Shown piece after piece: positions 25,773 through 34,476 of a DNA stretch of 64,000 nucleotides (the stretch's first letter is position 1; each line of letters opens with the position of its first letter). The translations under genes were made by a program, and so were the position numbers. Origin of the DNA: an uncultured Bacillota bacterium (GTDB lineage: Bacteria > Bacillota > Dehalobacteriia > UBA7702); assembly GCA_934702375.1 (NCBI GenBank), contig CAKUYE010000004.1:59760-123759 (forward strand), written 5' to 3'. A model generated the notes under the pieces. It saw only the letters and a program-made list of their open reading frames with translations, was not told where the DNA came from and ran no database searches.

Positions 25773-26921
25773 ATGAAGCTTCAGGAATATTTTTTGCTGC
25801 CCGGCCCCACCGATGTACCTTCTAATGTATTGAGAACAATGGCCCGGCCGATGATCAATCATCGCGGTTCCGAATTTCAAGGGATCATGGAAAAAATGAC
25901 GGGCGAGGTAAAAAAGGTCTTTAAGACAAAGGGTGAAGTTTTTACTTTGACTTCCTCCGGCACCGGCGGTTTGGAAGCTGCCGTTGTAAATTTCATTAAT
26001 CCCGGCGATAAAGTGATCGTTGCTTCCATCGGTAATTTTGGAGAACGTTTCTGTCAAATCGCGGAAATGTACGATGCCGATGTGGAATTTATCGATTTTG
26101 GCTGGGGCAATGCCATTGATCCCAAGGTGATTGAGGAACGACTGGCAAAAGACACGGATCATGAGATTAAGGCGATCCTCTGTCAGCACAACGAAACATC
26201 TACCGCCGTTGTAAATCCCATTAAGGAAGTAAGCGCCGTCCGGAAGGGACATCCGGCATTGCTTATTGTGGATACGGTTTCCGGGCTTGGAGCCGCGGAA
26301 TTTGATATGGACGGTTGGAATGTGGACGTGGCTGTTGCCGGTTCCCAAAAGGCCTTTATGGCTCCTCCCGGATTAGCCTTTATTGCCGCCAATGCACGAG
26401 CTATGGCTGTTGCGGAAAAATGCACCAACCGCAAATTCTATTTTGATCTTTTGAAGTATCGTCAGCTGTTGGAAAAGGGACAAACCCCCTTTACCCCGGC
26501 AATTTCCACGATTTATGCTGTGGAGGAAGCATTGGCGTATTTTGAAAAAGTTGGTGTGGATGCCATTGTTGCAGAGCATTACAAACGTCGTGACATTGTC
26601 CGTGCCGGCCTTCGCGCCATGGGTCTAAAGCTGATTGCTGCCGATGAAATCGCTTCTCCGGCGGTTACGGCGGTGGAATGTCCTAAAGGCGTGGATCCCA
26701 ACGTTTTAAGAAAGCTGCTTTTGGATAAGTTTAATATTATCATTGCCGGCGGTCAGGGCAAATTTGCCTCGACGACCTTCCGTGTGGGTCACTTGGGTGC
26801 CGTTCGGATTCTTGACCTTTTTGCGGTGATGGTTGGCCTTGAAATGGCTTTGAAACATTTGGGCGCCGAAATCATTCCTGGCAAAGCCATTGGGGCAATG
26901 GAAGAACTCCTAATGAAATAA
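25773..26921 (+). CDS. Class V aminotransferase, alanine-glyoxylate/serine-pyruvate type
   Basis: 382 residues, PLP fold type I. The N-terminal LLPGPTDVPSNVL motif, TSSGTGGLEAAVVN and the Schiff-base lysine in GSQKAF (K193) match alanine:glyoxylate and serine:pyruvate/phosphoglycerate-type enzymes. Probable role is interconverting glyoxylate or hydroxypyruvate with alanine, serine or glycine; the exact substrate cannot be read from sequence. Monocistronic, with its own promoter and terminator. AACGGAGGAT precedes the ATG. Confidence 0.88.
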   Translation: MKLQEYFLLPGPTDVPSNVLRTMARPMINHRGSEFQGIMEKMTGEVKKVFKTKGEVFTLTSSGTGGLEAAVVNFINPGDKVIVASIGNFGERFCQIAEMYDADVEFIDFGWGNAIDPKVIEERLAKDTDHEIKAILCQHNETSTAVVNPIKEVSAVRKGHPALLIVDTVSGLGAAEFDMDGWNVDVAVAGSQKAFMAPPGLAFIAANARAMAVAEKCTNRKFYFDLLKYRQLLEKGQTPFTPAISTIYAVEEALAYFEKVGVDAIVAEHYKRRDIVRAGLRAMGLKLIAADEIASPAVTAVECPKGVDPNVLRKLLLDKFNIIIAGGQGKFASTTFRVGHLGAVRILDLFAVMVGLEMALKHLGAEIIPGKAIGAMEELLMK

Positions 26922-26973
26922 TCTCTGATCTGATGGCTCTGTAGTGTGCAGCGGGGCACGGATCTATCGCAAT

Positions 26974-27012
26974 AAAAAAAGAGAGCAAGTGTGCAGTTGC
27001 TCTCTTTTTTTT
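26974..27012. terminator. Bidirectional terminator
   Basis: GAGAGCAA/TTGCTCTC stem with an 8-nt loop, flanked by seven A on the left and eight T on the right. It ends the aminotransferase transcript and, on the minus strand, the MFS operon, which converges here. Confidence 0.92.
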
Positions 27013-27028
27013 GTTTTTATGGGATGTT

Positions 27029-28282
27029 TTATTCGGTTGCTCCCTGAGGATCGCTTTGTTTCTTCTTTTTGATGATGCAGTAAAGGGAGAAGGAGATGAT
27101 CATGCAGAGCAGCCCCATGGCAACAGCATAGACGAATATCATGTTGTAGCCGGTTTTTCCGGCATAGCTGTCCAGCCAGGAACCGGTCAGAGTCAGCAGG
27201 AACACATCGGGCAAATAACCGAAGCAGGAGAGAATCCCGGATACGCGGCCGGTAAGATGAACCGGCAGGCAGGCTTCGTCGATATCGGCAAAGTAAAGGC
27301 TGCGAATGGAGTAAACAAGGATTACGCCGAAGCAGAAGTTGCCCAGAACCGGCATCAGCATTGCGGTTTCGCCGGGGATAAAGATGAATGCGGCCCAGCT
27401 AAGGCTTAAGAGGCCTGCAAAAATACCAATGGTTTTCAGACGAGAATGGAGTTTGTCGGCTAAGAAACCGCCGCAGATACCGCCGATCCCCTGTAGCAGG
27501 TAGCGAACACCGCCAAGGGTGGCAGCGGAAGCTTCGGACATACCGCAGAAATTAACGGCATAGGTGTTGATGTAACTCATAAGTGCATAAATGCTGTAAG
27601 CGGTGAAAACGATACCTGTCAGCATCCATACCCGGGGGTATTTGAAGCAGCGGAACATTCCGACAAAGATATCCTTTAAAGGTTCGCTCTTTTCTTCGGA
27701 GTTGCCTTTAATAAAGATGAAGCAGAGAATCCCTACGGCAATGAGTTCCGCCGCACAGAAGCGGATAGCCCAAGCCGCACCGTGAACGTTGTTTGTATAG
27801 TGTGCAAAAACAGCCGTCATGGCAAAAACGATACCGGCATTGACAAAACCGCGCAGACCTTCCTGGAGACCGAAGAGCCGACCCTGCTCTTCGGAGGTGC
27901 CCAGCATACGAGTGGCTTTGATCACAGAGCTCCAATAGGTCATGACCGTAGTCAGCCCCATTAAAGCAAAGATGATACGGCTGATTTCATAACCCGGGAA
28001 GGTGGAAAACCAAAAGCCCAGTAAGCCCGTGGCAATAAAGGAGAATGTCAGCATGATTTTTGGAGAGAATTTGTCGGCTACGATCCCGCCGAGGAAGTAG
28101 GCGGGCGTAGCGACGATTGCATACCAGGCGGTTAATGCCCCCATTTGGGCATTGGTCAGGTTCATTGCATTTTGAATGGGAATGTAGAAGGATTCCCGAA
28201 TATAGGGCAGCTGGAAAATAGATCCGGCCCCAATGGCGAGTAACAGTAGTGTTCCGTATTTTTTGATAAATTCTTTGTTCAT
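27029..28282 (-). CDS. MFS transporter
   Basis: 417 residues, twelve predicted transmembrane helices in two six-helix halves; the loop after TM2 reads GGIVADKFSPKI and the half-repeat loop reads GGFLADKLHSRLKT, both variants of the MFS motif GxxxDRxGRR. It is the second gene of a minus-strand operon, 23 bp after an MttB-family methyltransferase, so its likely cargo is a methylated amine or related osmolyte. That is contextual inference; no specificity residues are recognisable. Confidence 0.88.
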   Translation of the reverse strand: MNKEFIKKYGTLLLLAIGAGSIFQLPYIRESFYIPIQNAMNLTNAQMGALTAWYAIVATPAYFLGGIVADKFSPKIMLTFSFIATGLLGFWFSTFPGYEISRIIFALMGLTTVMTYWSSVIKATRMLGTSEEQGRLFGLQEGLRGFVNAGIVFAMTAVFAHYTNNVHGAAWAIRFCAAELIAVGILCFIFIKGNSEEKSEPLKDIFVGMFRCFKYPRVWMLTGIVFTAYSIYALMSYINTYAVNFCGMSEASAATLGGVRYLLQGIGGICGGFLADKLHSRLKTIGIFAGLLSLSWAAFIFIPGETAMLMPVLGNFCFGVILVYSIRSLYFADIDEACLPVHLTGRVSGILSCFGYLPDVFLLTLTGSWLDSYAGKTGYNMIFVYAVAMGLLCMIISFSLYCIIKKKKQSDPQGATE

Positions 28283-28305
28283 ATTTTATCCCTTCCCGAC
28301 CTTGT

Positions 28306-29739
28306 TCAGATCTTGGCCATGTCGGATTCCTGCATACCGATGTCACGCATCAGTGCATCCAATGCATCTCTTTGTTCTTTGGGCATTTCCGGGTATTCAT
28401 AGCTTTCCAAAAGGAGATCCAATCTCTTTTGAATGGAATTGTACAGAGCCTGGTTAGGATCACCTTCGGTGTTGCAGTGCAGCGATACCTGACTGTACCA
28501 GGGGTCAATGCGGAAACGTTCAAAGGTATGGGAGCTGACAACAAAGTTACTGTTGTTGTCGATGACTTCTTTGATGGCGTCAAATGCCAAAGCATGGTCG
28601 TCGGCAGGGGTTTCGCTGAAGTAGTATTTCATTCTGGTAAAGGTTTCGATATCCAGCAATACCTTTTCAAAGCTTACGGAGTTAAAGGAATGGAGGGAAC
28701 CGGTGGCGTGCATCATCAAGTTTGCTCTTTCGGTGAAGGATTCAAACATGCTCATGGCGCTTTCCACCCCGGCTTGGGCGGTTACACCGCTGGCATTGGA
28801 CATACCACCGCCGCTACGGCAGGGCACACCATATTTTTTGGCCAACATTGCGCCGTATTTGGCAATTTTAACAAAACCGGGACAAGCATTGGACACCTGC
28901 ATATTTTGCATATCGCTGACGGTGGCTGCATGACCGAAAATGATAGGTGTACCGGGACGTACCAATTGAGCGTATACGTTACCGGCTAAAAATTCGGCAT
29001 TTGAGACGGTTACGTCGCCAACCACGGAAATCGGGCCGGTTGCTCCTGCCATCGGTGCCGGGCAAAGGACCAAGGGCTGGCCGTTTTCCGCCCATACTTC
29101 TGCGGTTTCCAGTGCCTGCTGGGTGTAGGCAAGAGGAGCCAGAGGAGAAATAAGGTTGAAGGTGCAGGGCTTTTCGGTGATATCATCACCAAAAATGATT
29201 TTTACCATTTTCAGAATGTTTTCTGCATTCTTTTTGCCGTCGCAGACATTGAAAAGAACTTTGTCGGAACGGCACAAGGTGGCATAGACCATCACTTCGG
29301 CGGCGATTTTCGGATCAATATCGTTGGGCTGTACCATAATGCCGCCATTGATGGAAAATTCATCGCTTGCCTGGAAGATATTGGCAAGTTTCAGGAAGTC
29401 ATCCAGCTCTGCGCTGCGGAGAGTGCCATCGGCTTCGCAAATTCTGGTGCTGCCGTAAGCCGGTGTCATGTAGATATCTTCCGTGTTCATCTTTACATTG
29501 TATTTTTCGTTTCTGGCATATACGGTAAAGTCTTTCGTTGCCGTGTCCAGAGCATCCATAATTTGTTTTTCGGTAAAGTAAGCCCGGGTGCCCTCTACCT
29601 TGATCCCGTTTTTCTTAAGAAGTTCCCGGGATTCTTCGGTTAAAAAGGCGATCCCGATTTCTTCCAAAACACGTAACGTATTTTTGTGGATCGCTTCCAC
29701 AACTTCTTGGTCTTTTAGCGCTTCTTCCTGTTTTGTCAT
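28306..29739 (-). CDS. MttB-family (trimethylamine:corrinoid methyltransferase-like) protein, non-pyrrolysine
   Basis: 477 residues, full family length (TIM barrel). Conserved regions include AYGSTRICEADGTLRSAELD, AGATGPISVVGDVTVSNAEFLAG and MFESFTERANLMMHATGSLH. There is no in-frame TAG, so it lacks pyrrolysine and belongs with MtgB-like enzymes such as glycine-betaine methyltransferases, which transfer a methyl group to a corrinoid protein. No corrinoid protein or reactivase gene lies beside it. AGGAGGAAA precedes the ATG. First gene of an operon with the MFS transporter, behind a sigma-54 promoter. Confidence 0.9.
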   Translation of the reverse strand: MTKQEEALKDQEVVEAIHKNTLRVLEEIGIAFLTEESRELLKKNGIKVEGTRAYFTEKQIMDALDTATKDFTVYARNEKYNVKMNTEDIYMTPAYGSTRICEADGTLRSAELDDFLKLANIFQASDEFSINGGIMVQPNDIDPKIAAEVMVYATLCRSDKVLFNVCDGKKNAENILKMVKIIFGDDITEKPCTFNLISPLAPLAYTQQALETAEVWAENGQPLVLCPAPMAGATGPISVVGDVTVSNAEFLAGNVYAQLVRPGTPIIFGHAATVSDMQNMQVSNACPGFVKIAKYGAMLAKKYGVPCRSGGGMSNASGVTAQAGVESAMSMFESFTERANLMMHATGSLHSFNSVSFEKVLLDIETFTRMKYYFSETPADDHALAFDAIKEVIDNNSNFVVSSHTFERFRIDPWYSQVSLHCNTEGDPNQALYNSIQKRLDLLLESYEYPEMPKEQRDALDALMRDIGMQESDMAKI

Positions 29740-29804
29740 TTTTTCCTCCTATAACATGTTATTTTTGGCTAGAATTGTTGATCGCATCTTGCAGCATTAG
29801 TTAT

Positions 29805-29820
29805 TGCAAGATGTGTGCCA
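29805..29820 (-). promoter_or_regulatory. Sigma-54 (-24/-12) promoter of the mttB-like operon
   Basis: On the minus strand TGGCACACATCTTGCA matches the TGGCAC-N5-TTGCA consensus with GG and GC elements exactly ten bases apart. It lies 65 bp before the methyltransferase ATG. The sequence also overlaps an inverted repeat, CATCTTGCA (29785-29793) with TGCAAGATG (29805-29813). Confidence 0.9.
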
Positions 29821-29919
29821 AAATACGGTATTGGGGAGGAATAATCTTATTTTCCCTGTTAAGGGCCGTTTTTGTGGAAAATCGTCAATGTGCAGTGAAA
29901 TTTTGGCGTAAAAAAATGT

Positions 29920-29934
29920 GCAACATTATGTTGC
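29920..29934. promoter_or_regulatory. Activator box 1, GCAAC-N5-GTTGC
   Basis: GCAACATTATGTTGC, the core of a near-perfect 23-bp palindrome (29916-29938, one mismatch). It is about 100 bp upstream of the sigma-54 promoter, the usual place for an enhancer-binding site, and overlaps the -35 of the regulator's own promoter. Confidence 0.75.
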
Positions 29935-29959
29935 GCATTTTGTTTTGCGGTGCTATAAT
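29931..29959 (+). promoter_or_regulatory. Sigma-70-type promoter of the sigma-54 activator gene
   Basis: TTGCGC (29931-29936), 17-bp spacer, perfect TATAAT (29954-29959). The -35 overlaps activator box 1, so binding there could repress the regulator while activating the divergent operon. Confidence 0.75.
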
Positions 29960-29971
29960 GTTTTTATTAAA

Positions 29972-29993
29972 ATCCCCTCGAAATACAGGGGAT
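29972..29993 (+). other. Hairpin in the regulator 5' UTR
   Basis: ATCCCCT/AGGGGAT, a 7-bp stem with an 8-nt loop, lies in the untranslated leader between the promoter and the start codon. No T-tract follows. Confidence 0.45.
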
Positions 29994-30016
29994 CGCATTA
30001 ATGATAGAACGATAAC

Positions 30017-30031
30017 GCAACAAATAGTTGC
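30017..30031. promoter_or_regulatory. Activator box 2, GCAAC-N5-GTTGC
   Basis: GCAACAAATAGTTGC, same half-sites and spacing as box 1; 18 bp centre to centre from box 3. Located in the 5' UTR of the regulator gene. Confidence 0.7.
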
Positions 30032-30034
30032 ACG

Positions 30035-30049
30035 GCAACAATATGTTGC
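30035..30049. promoter_or_regulatory. Activator box 3, GCAAC-N5-GTTGC
   Basis: GCAACAATATGTTGC, ending five bases before the regulator's GGAG ribosome binding site. With box 2 it could add autoregulation or cooperative binding with box 1. Confidence 0.7.
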
Positions 30050-30066
30050 ATACGGAGTGATTGTCG

Positions 30067-31755
30067 ATGGATGAAAAGAAAGAGTATGCCGGTGGAAATG
30101 AATATTTTCTGGAAAATGTTTTGGAAAATGCCGATTTTGGCATCATGATCGCCACCGATGCCGATGAGGTATTATACGAAAACAAAAAATTTGAGGATGC
30201 CTTAAACATGAGCAGCGAGCTTTTCCTGGAAAAATATTCTGCGGAAAAAAATTCGGGATACCCTCTGGTCATTCACGGAAAATCCGTGCAAATATTTCAG
30301 CTCTTCTATCAGACCCAGGCTTGCTATTGCTTTTTCGTCTTTCATGATCCGGAAAAAACAAAAGTATGCCATGAAAATCTGATCTATCGGGAGATTCTGG
30401 AAAATGTGGATAATAGTGTGATTTTCTCCGATGTCAATGGGTATATTACCCTTTACAATCATGCTCACGCTGCTCTTGACGGCTTTGAACAAAACGATGT
30501 GATCGGAAAACACCTCAGTCAAATTTATCCCTTTGAACACCATACCGGCGTTTTAAAAACGAAAAAACCCCTGGAAATGTACTTCCATAAATACCGCACG
30601 ATCCGCGGTGATATCATTCCGATTGTTGCCCAGACCTGCCCTGTGTTGGACCCGGATTCCGGAGAAGTTCTCGGTGTTTATTCGGTGGAACGCGATATCT
30701 CCCAAATCCAGGAGCTGCAGCAAAAGGTGGCAAATCTGGAAAAGGCCGTTACGAAGGCATCCTTCCAGAATAACACCTCTTTTACCTTTGATTGCATTAT
30801 CGGACGAAGTCCTGCTTTGCGCCGGGCGGTGGATGCTGCCAAGATGTATGCGCGCTCCCAATCTCCGATTTTGCTTTACGGCGAAACCGGAACCGGTAAG
30901 GAGCTTTTTGCTCAGAGTATTCACAATTATTCTTCTCGTTTTCAGGAACCTTTTGTTGCCGTTAACTGCGGCGCAGTACCGGAAAACCTGATCGAATCCA
31001 CGTTGTTTGGTTCGGTGAAAGGGGCCTTTACCGGAGCGGAGAACAACAAAGGCCTCTTTCTGACCGCGGGAAAGGGAACCCTCTTTTTGGATGAAGTAAA
31101 TTCCATGTCCCTTCCCATGCAAACGAAGCTGCTTCGGGTATTACAGGAAAAGAAGGTGCGCCCCGTAGGCAGCGATAAGGAATACCCCATTCATTGCAGT
31201 ATCATTAGCTCCAGCAATATCTCCCCGGAAGTCGCCCTTGAAGAAAAAGTATTTCGCAGCGACCTTTATTTTCGCTTGGGGATCATGCGTGTGGATATCC
31301 CTTCTTTGCGGGAGCGGGAGGGGGATGCCAAATTGTTGGCGCATTATTTTGCCGAGCGGCAGGCCCTTGCGCATCGAAAAAAATTTCAAGGCTTCAGCGA
31401 AGATTTTTTAGATTTTGTCGCCAACTATTCCTGGCCCGGCAATGTGCGGGAGCTGGAATTTACCATTGAAAGCTGCATGGCCATGCTGGAAGATAAGGAA
31501 ACGATGATTACGTTGAAGCATTTGCCGGTAAACCTCCGCCATAAAACCACCCGGCAAACTTCTTTCCGTAAGTCCTTTAACACTTCGAATCTTCCTCAGA
31601 TCATGGCGGAATATGAAAAAAACATGATCCTTCACGCTTTGGAAAAAAACGACGGCAATGTTACCCGAGCCGCGAAGATGCTGGGAATCCAGCGCCAAAA
31701 CCTGCAGCATCGCATGAAAAAATTAGGAATCCGCCGCGACGGATCCCCGGAGTAA
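30067..31755 (+). CDS. Sigma-54-dependent transcriptional activator with PAS sensors
   Basis: 562 residues. Two N-terminal PAS-like domains (about residues 12-95 and 105-215) form the sensor. The AAA+ domain follows: Walker A GETGTGKELF (about 272), the sigma-54 contact loop GAFTGA (about 319-324) and Walker B GTLFLDEV. The C-terminus is a Fis-type helix-turn-helix, VTRAAKMLGIQRQNLQHRMK. TTG 30061 is also in frame, but GGAG at 30054 favours ATG 30067. It is divergent from, and most likely activates, the mttB-like/MFS operon through the GCAAC boxes; the PAS ligand is unknown. Confidence 0.93.
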   Translation: MDEKKEYAGGNEYFLENVLENADFGIMIATDADEVLYENKKFEDALNMSSELFLEKYSAEKNSGYPLVIHGKSVQIFQLFYQTQACYCFFVFHDPEKTKVCHENLIYREILENVDNSVIFSDVNGYITLYNHAHAALDGFEQNDVIGKHLSQIYPFEHHTGVLKTKKPLEMYFHKYRTIRGDIIPIVAQTCPVLDPDSGEVLGVYSVERDISQIQELQQKVANLEKAVTKASFQNNTSFTFDCIIGRSPALRRAVDAAKMYARSQSPILLYGETGTGKELFAQSIHNYSSRFQEPFVAVNCGAVPENLIESTLFGSVKGAFTGAENNKGLFLTAGKGTLFLDEVNSMSLPMQTKLLRVLQEKKVRPVGSDKEYPIHCSIISSSNISPEVALEEKVFRSDLYFRLGIMRVDIPSLREREGDAKLLAHYFAERQALAHRKKFQGFSEDFLDFVANYSWPGNVRELEFTIESCMAMLEDKETMITLKHLPVNLRHKTTRQTSFRKSFNTSNLPQIMAEYEKNMILHALEKNDGNVTRAAKMLGIQRQNLQHRMKKLGIRRDGSPE

Positions 31756-31785
31756 AAATAAATAGTTTTGCAATAAAACAATGCC

Positions 31786-31826
31786 GAGGTATTCTTAAAA
31801 TTTTTGAGAGTACCTCTTCTTTTTTT
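31786..31826 (+). terminator. Terminator after the sigma-54 activator
   Basis: An 11-bp stem with two G-U pairs (GAGGTATTCTT with GAGAGTACCTC), an A/T loop and TTCTTTTTTT. Confidence 0.8.
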
Positions 31827-31873
31827 CTACACAATTTTGTGCTAAAATAAAAGAAAAGGGAGGGCATTTTGAT

Positions 31874-32368
31874 ATGGCATTCAATCAGAAAGAAACGATC
31901 CGCATTGCCGTAACCTATGAAGATGGCCGGATCTTTCAGCATTTTGGACAGACCAAATCCTTTAAAATTTACGATACCGTCGATGGCGAGATCACCCATA
32001 GCGAGGTAATCGGCACCAACGGCGTTACCCATTGTTCTTTGGGCGCATATCTTTTTGAAACCGGTGTCTCGGTGCTTATCTGCGGGCATCTGGGGCAGGG
32101 AGCTTCTTCTGCATTGCAAGCCGCCGGGATCCTTGTCTATGCCGGCAACGAAGGTTCTGCCGATGAAGCCGTTGGCAAATTGCTGCGGAAAGAGCTGCTT
32201 TATACGCCCAATGCCGATTGTATCGGCCATCATGAGCATCATGGTTGTCACTATCACCGGGATGATCATCATGATGATTGTGCCGGGCATAATTGCTACA
32301 GCGGCGGGCATAACCATAAAGATGAAGAAAATGCCGGTCATAATCATCGAACCGGTCACGACCGTTGA
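31874..32368 (+). CDS. NifX/NifB-type dinitrogenase cofactor-family protein with His-rich tail
   Basis: 164 residues. Residues 8-110 match the small NifX/NafY fold (IAVTYEDGRIFQHFGQTKSF, then LICGHLGQGASSALQAAG). The last 50 residues are extremely rich in histidine (HHEHHGCHYHRDDHHDD) with several cysteines, a probable metal-binding tail. Family members carry FeMo-cofactor precursors or act in non-nif contexts; no nif genes are near, so a metal or Fe-S handling role is the safer reading. GGGAGGG precedes the ATG. Confidence 0.8.
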   Translation: MAFNQKETIRIAVTYEDGRIFQHFGQTKSFKIYDTVDGEITHSEVIGTNGVTHCSLGAYLFETGVSVLICGHLGQGASSALQAAGILVYAGNEGSADEAVGKLLRKELLYTPNADCIGHHEHHGCHYHRDDHHDDCAGHNCYSGGHNHKDEENAGHNHRTGHDR

Positions 32369-32389
32369 GTCGGTGAAAGGAGCCTATTC

Positions 32390-33238
32390 ATGAAATCGGG
32401 TTTGGTATTGGAGGGCGGCGCAATGCGCGGGCTGTTTTCTGCCGGCGTGTGCGACGTTATGATGGAGCATCATGTGGAATTTGACGGCATGATCGGCGTA
32501 TCTGCCGGAGCGGCTTTTGGCTGCAATTACAAATCCCATCAGCCGGGGCGGGTGCTTCGCTACAACTTGAAATATTGCAATGACCCTCGCTACTGCAGCC
32601 TGCGTTCTCTGCTGAAAACAGGAGACCTCTTCGGTGCAGACTTTTGCTACCACGAGATGCCGGAGCGGCTGGATGTCTTTGATGTAAAAACCTTTGAGGC
32701 CTCCCCTATGGAGTTTTATGTCGTTTGCAGTGATGTGGAAACAGGAAAGCCGGTGTATCATCGCTGTGATAAAGTAACCTACGATATGTTGGAATGGATG
32801 CGGGCTTCGGCTTCACTCCCCCTTGTTTCCCGTATCGTGGAGGTGGATGGCTACAAACTTCTGGACGGCGGTATTTGCGATTCCATCCCTTTGCGGCAGT
32901 TTGAAACAATGGGTTACGACCGTAACGTTGTGGTTTTGACCCAGCCGAAAGGGTACCAAAAGGAACCCAATAAAATGGTTCCGTTGCTGCGTACCGTTTT
33001 AAAAAAATACCCCCGGATCATCGAAGCGATTGCCCGGCGGCATGAAATGTATAACGAAACTTTAGCTTATATTGAAGGCAGAGAGGCCGAAGGTGATGTT
33101 TTTGTTTTGCGGCCCGAAGGGAAGCTTCCCATCAAAAGAGTAGAGCACGACCCCAAGGTATTGCAGGATGTATACGATCGAGGCCGGGCGGTCAGCGCCA
33201 AAGCTCTGCCGGCTCTGATGGAATTTTTAAAGAAATGA
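32390..33238 (+). CDS. Patatin-like phospholipase
   Basis: 282 residues. The oxyanion-hole GGAMRG (residues 9-14), nucleophile elbow GVSAG and catalytic aspartate in LDGGICDS form the patatin Ser-Asp dyad. Close to the bacterial YjjU-type group of cytosolic patatin-like esterases; the lipid substrate is unknown. AAAGGAGCC precedes the ATG, 21 bp after the NifX-like gene. Confidence 0.9.
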   Translation: MKSGLVLEGGAMRGLFSAGVCDVMMEHHVEFDGMIGVSAGAAFGCNYKSHQPGRVLRYNLKYCNDPRYCSLRSLLKTGDLFGADFCYHEMPERLDVFDVKTFEASPMEFYVVCSDVETGKPVYHRCDKVTYDMLEWMRASASLPLVSRIVEVDGYKLLDGGICDSIPLRQFETMGYDRNVVVLTQPKGYQKEPNKMVPLLRTVLKKYPRIIEAIARRHEMYNETLAYIEGREAEGDVFVLRPEGKLPIKRVEHDPKVLQDVYDRGRAVSAKALPALMEFLKK

Positions 33239-33245
33239 ATTTTAC

Positions 33246-33566
33246 ATGATGCGTAAAACGACTTGCAGCGGAGGTTTTTTGCTCTGCTTTTTAATCAATT
33301 TGATCCTGAATTTTGAAGGGATTCTTCCGGCAGTGCTATTGCTGGCGGCGCATATCCTTTGGGGCTGGCCGCTGATCTTTGCCGGTTTGGCTTTGATTGT
33401 ATGGCTTTTGGGAATTTTTTTATGGATGCTGGTTTTCGGCTGGGCTTCCCGCTGCGGATCTCACCGGGATAAACCCTTGCCCAATAAAAATCCCTATTCT
33501 GCCAAAACCGCAGATTATTTGCATTCGCCGAAGAATATCGGTGAGAATGACAGAGAGAATAAGTAA
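33246..33566 (+). CDS. Small membrane protein, unknown function
   Basis: 106 residues. Two hydrophobic segments (about residues 10-35 and 38-66) are followed by a polar 40-residue tail. It begins seven bases after the lipase stop and precedes a methyltransferase by 23 bp, so it is probably in the same transcript. No family recognised. ATG 33249 is an equally possible start. Confidence 0.6.
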   Translation: MMRKTTCSGGFLLCFLINLILNFEGILPAVLLLAAHILWGWPLIFAGLALIVWLLGIFLWMLVFGWASRCGSHRDKPLPNKNPYSAKTADYLHSPKNIGENDRENK

Positions 33567-33589
33567 GAAGAGTATAAGGAGGTTGTTTC

Positions 33590-34216
33590 ATGCGTTACTT
33601 AAAACGAAAACGAGTGGAAAATGCCGGCCATCCCAAAGGTTTTTGGGGGCGTTGGACCATGCGTGCGATGAATAAGGATCATGATGCCCTGACGGATTGG
33701 GGGCTTTCCTATCTCACGGTAAATGGAGAAGAAAAGATTCTTGATGTCGGTTGCGGCGGCGGTAAGACCGTTAAAAAGCTGGCTCAGGCTACCTGCAACA
33801 CGGTTTGGGGAGCCGATATTTCCGCTACGGCAGTAAACGAAGCTTTTCATACCAATAAAAAGGCAGTAAAAAGCGGCCATGTAATGATCTGCAAGGCCGG
33901 TGTGTTCTCATTGCCCTTTGATAATGATACTTTTGATATCATTACCGCCGTAGAAACCGTTTATTTCTGGCCGGATCTGGAAGCGGCATTAAAGGAAATC
34001 TACCGCGTTATGGTGAAGGATGGACAATTGATGATCCTTACCGACGCTCGCGCCGATGGCCCTCATCCGGAAAAGATCGCAGAGGTTGTGGAGCATATCC
34101 ATCTGCGTCTCCCTTCGGCAAATTCTCTGGCCGATGCCATGCGCAAAGCCGGGTTTAAGGGTGTGACGGCTTATATCCGTGACGATGCCCTCTGTATGAT
34201 CGGCAAAAAGTCCTGA
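33590..34216 (+). CDS. Class I SAM-dependent methyltransferase
   Basis: 208 residues. Motif I ILDVGCGGGKT (about residues 50-60), the acidic post-II residue in WGADIS, and LPFDNDTFDIITAVETVYFW are those of the UbiE/COQ5-like type-11 methyltransferase group. The substrate cannot be assigned. AAGGAGGTTGTTTC precedes the ATG. Confidence 0.88.
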   Translation: MRYLKRKRVENAGHPKGFWGRWTMRAMNKDHDALTDWGLSYLTVNGEEKILDVGCGGGKTVKKLAQATCNTVWGADISATAVNEAFHTNKKAVKSGHVMICKAGVFSLPFDNDTFDIITAVETVYFWPDLEAALKEIYRVMVKDGQLMILTDARADGPHPEKIAEVVEHIHLRLPSANSLADAMRKAGFKGVTAYIRDDALCMIGKKS

Positions 34217-34220
34217 GGCT

Positions 34221-34382
34221 TTAGTGAAACAGATATAGCAAGGCGGCAATGGCAGATATTGCCGATAAAAATGCCAGCAGATAGACAATGGCCATAACCT
34301 TGTCTTTTGGTGCATTTTTCATCTCGGCTTTCAGGTTTTCCATAAAATCTTTTTCCAGTTGTTTGCGTGTTTCTTTTTTCAT
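34221..34382 (-). CDS. 53-residue single-pass membrane protein
   Basis: Translated directly: MKKETRKQLEKDFMENLKAE is the charged N-terminal half, and residues 30-52 (AIVYLLAFLSAISAIAALLY) form one transmembrane segment. It converges on the methyltransferase gene. The start codon is only a few bases after TATGAT, without a clear ribosome binding site, so it may be leaderless, or the start is wrong. No family recognised. Confidence 0.5.
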   Translation of the reverse strand: MKKETRKQLEKDFMENLKAEMKNAPKDKVMAIVYLLAFLSAISAIAALLYLFH

Positions 34383-34476
34383 GATTTTATCATACCACAA
34401 TTCGGGCTAAATAAAAATAAGAACTTTGTCAGTAAAAAAGTAAAAAAATTGACATGGTCTTGTCATATAAAATCCA

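Noticed and set aside
28306..29739. Pyrrolysine-containing MttB
   Set aside because: The frame has no internal TAG codon, so this is the non-pyrrolysine branch of the family.
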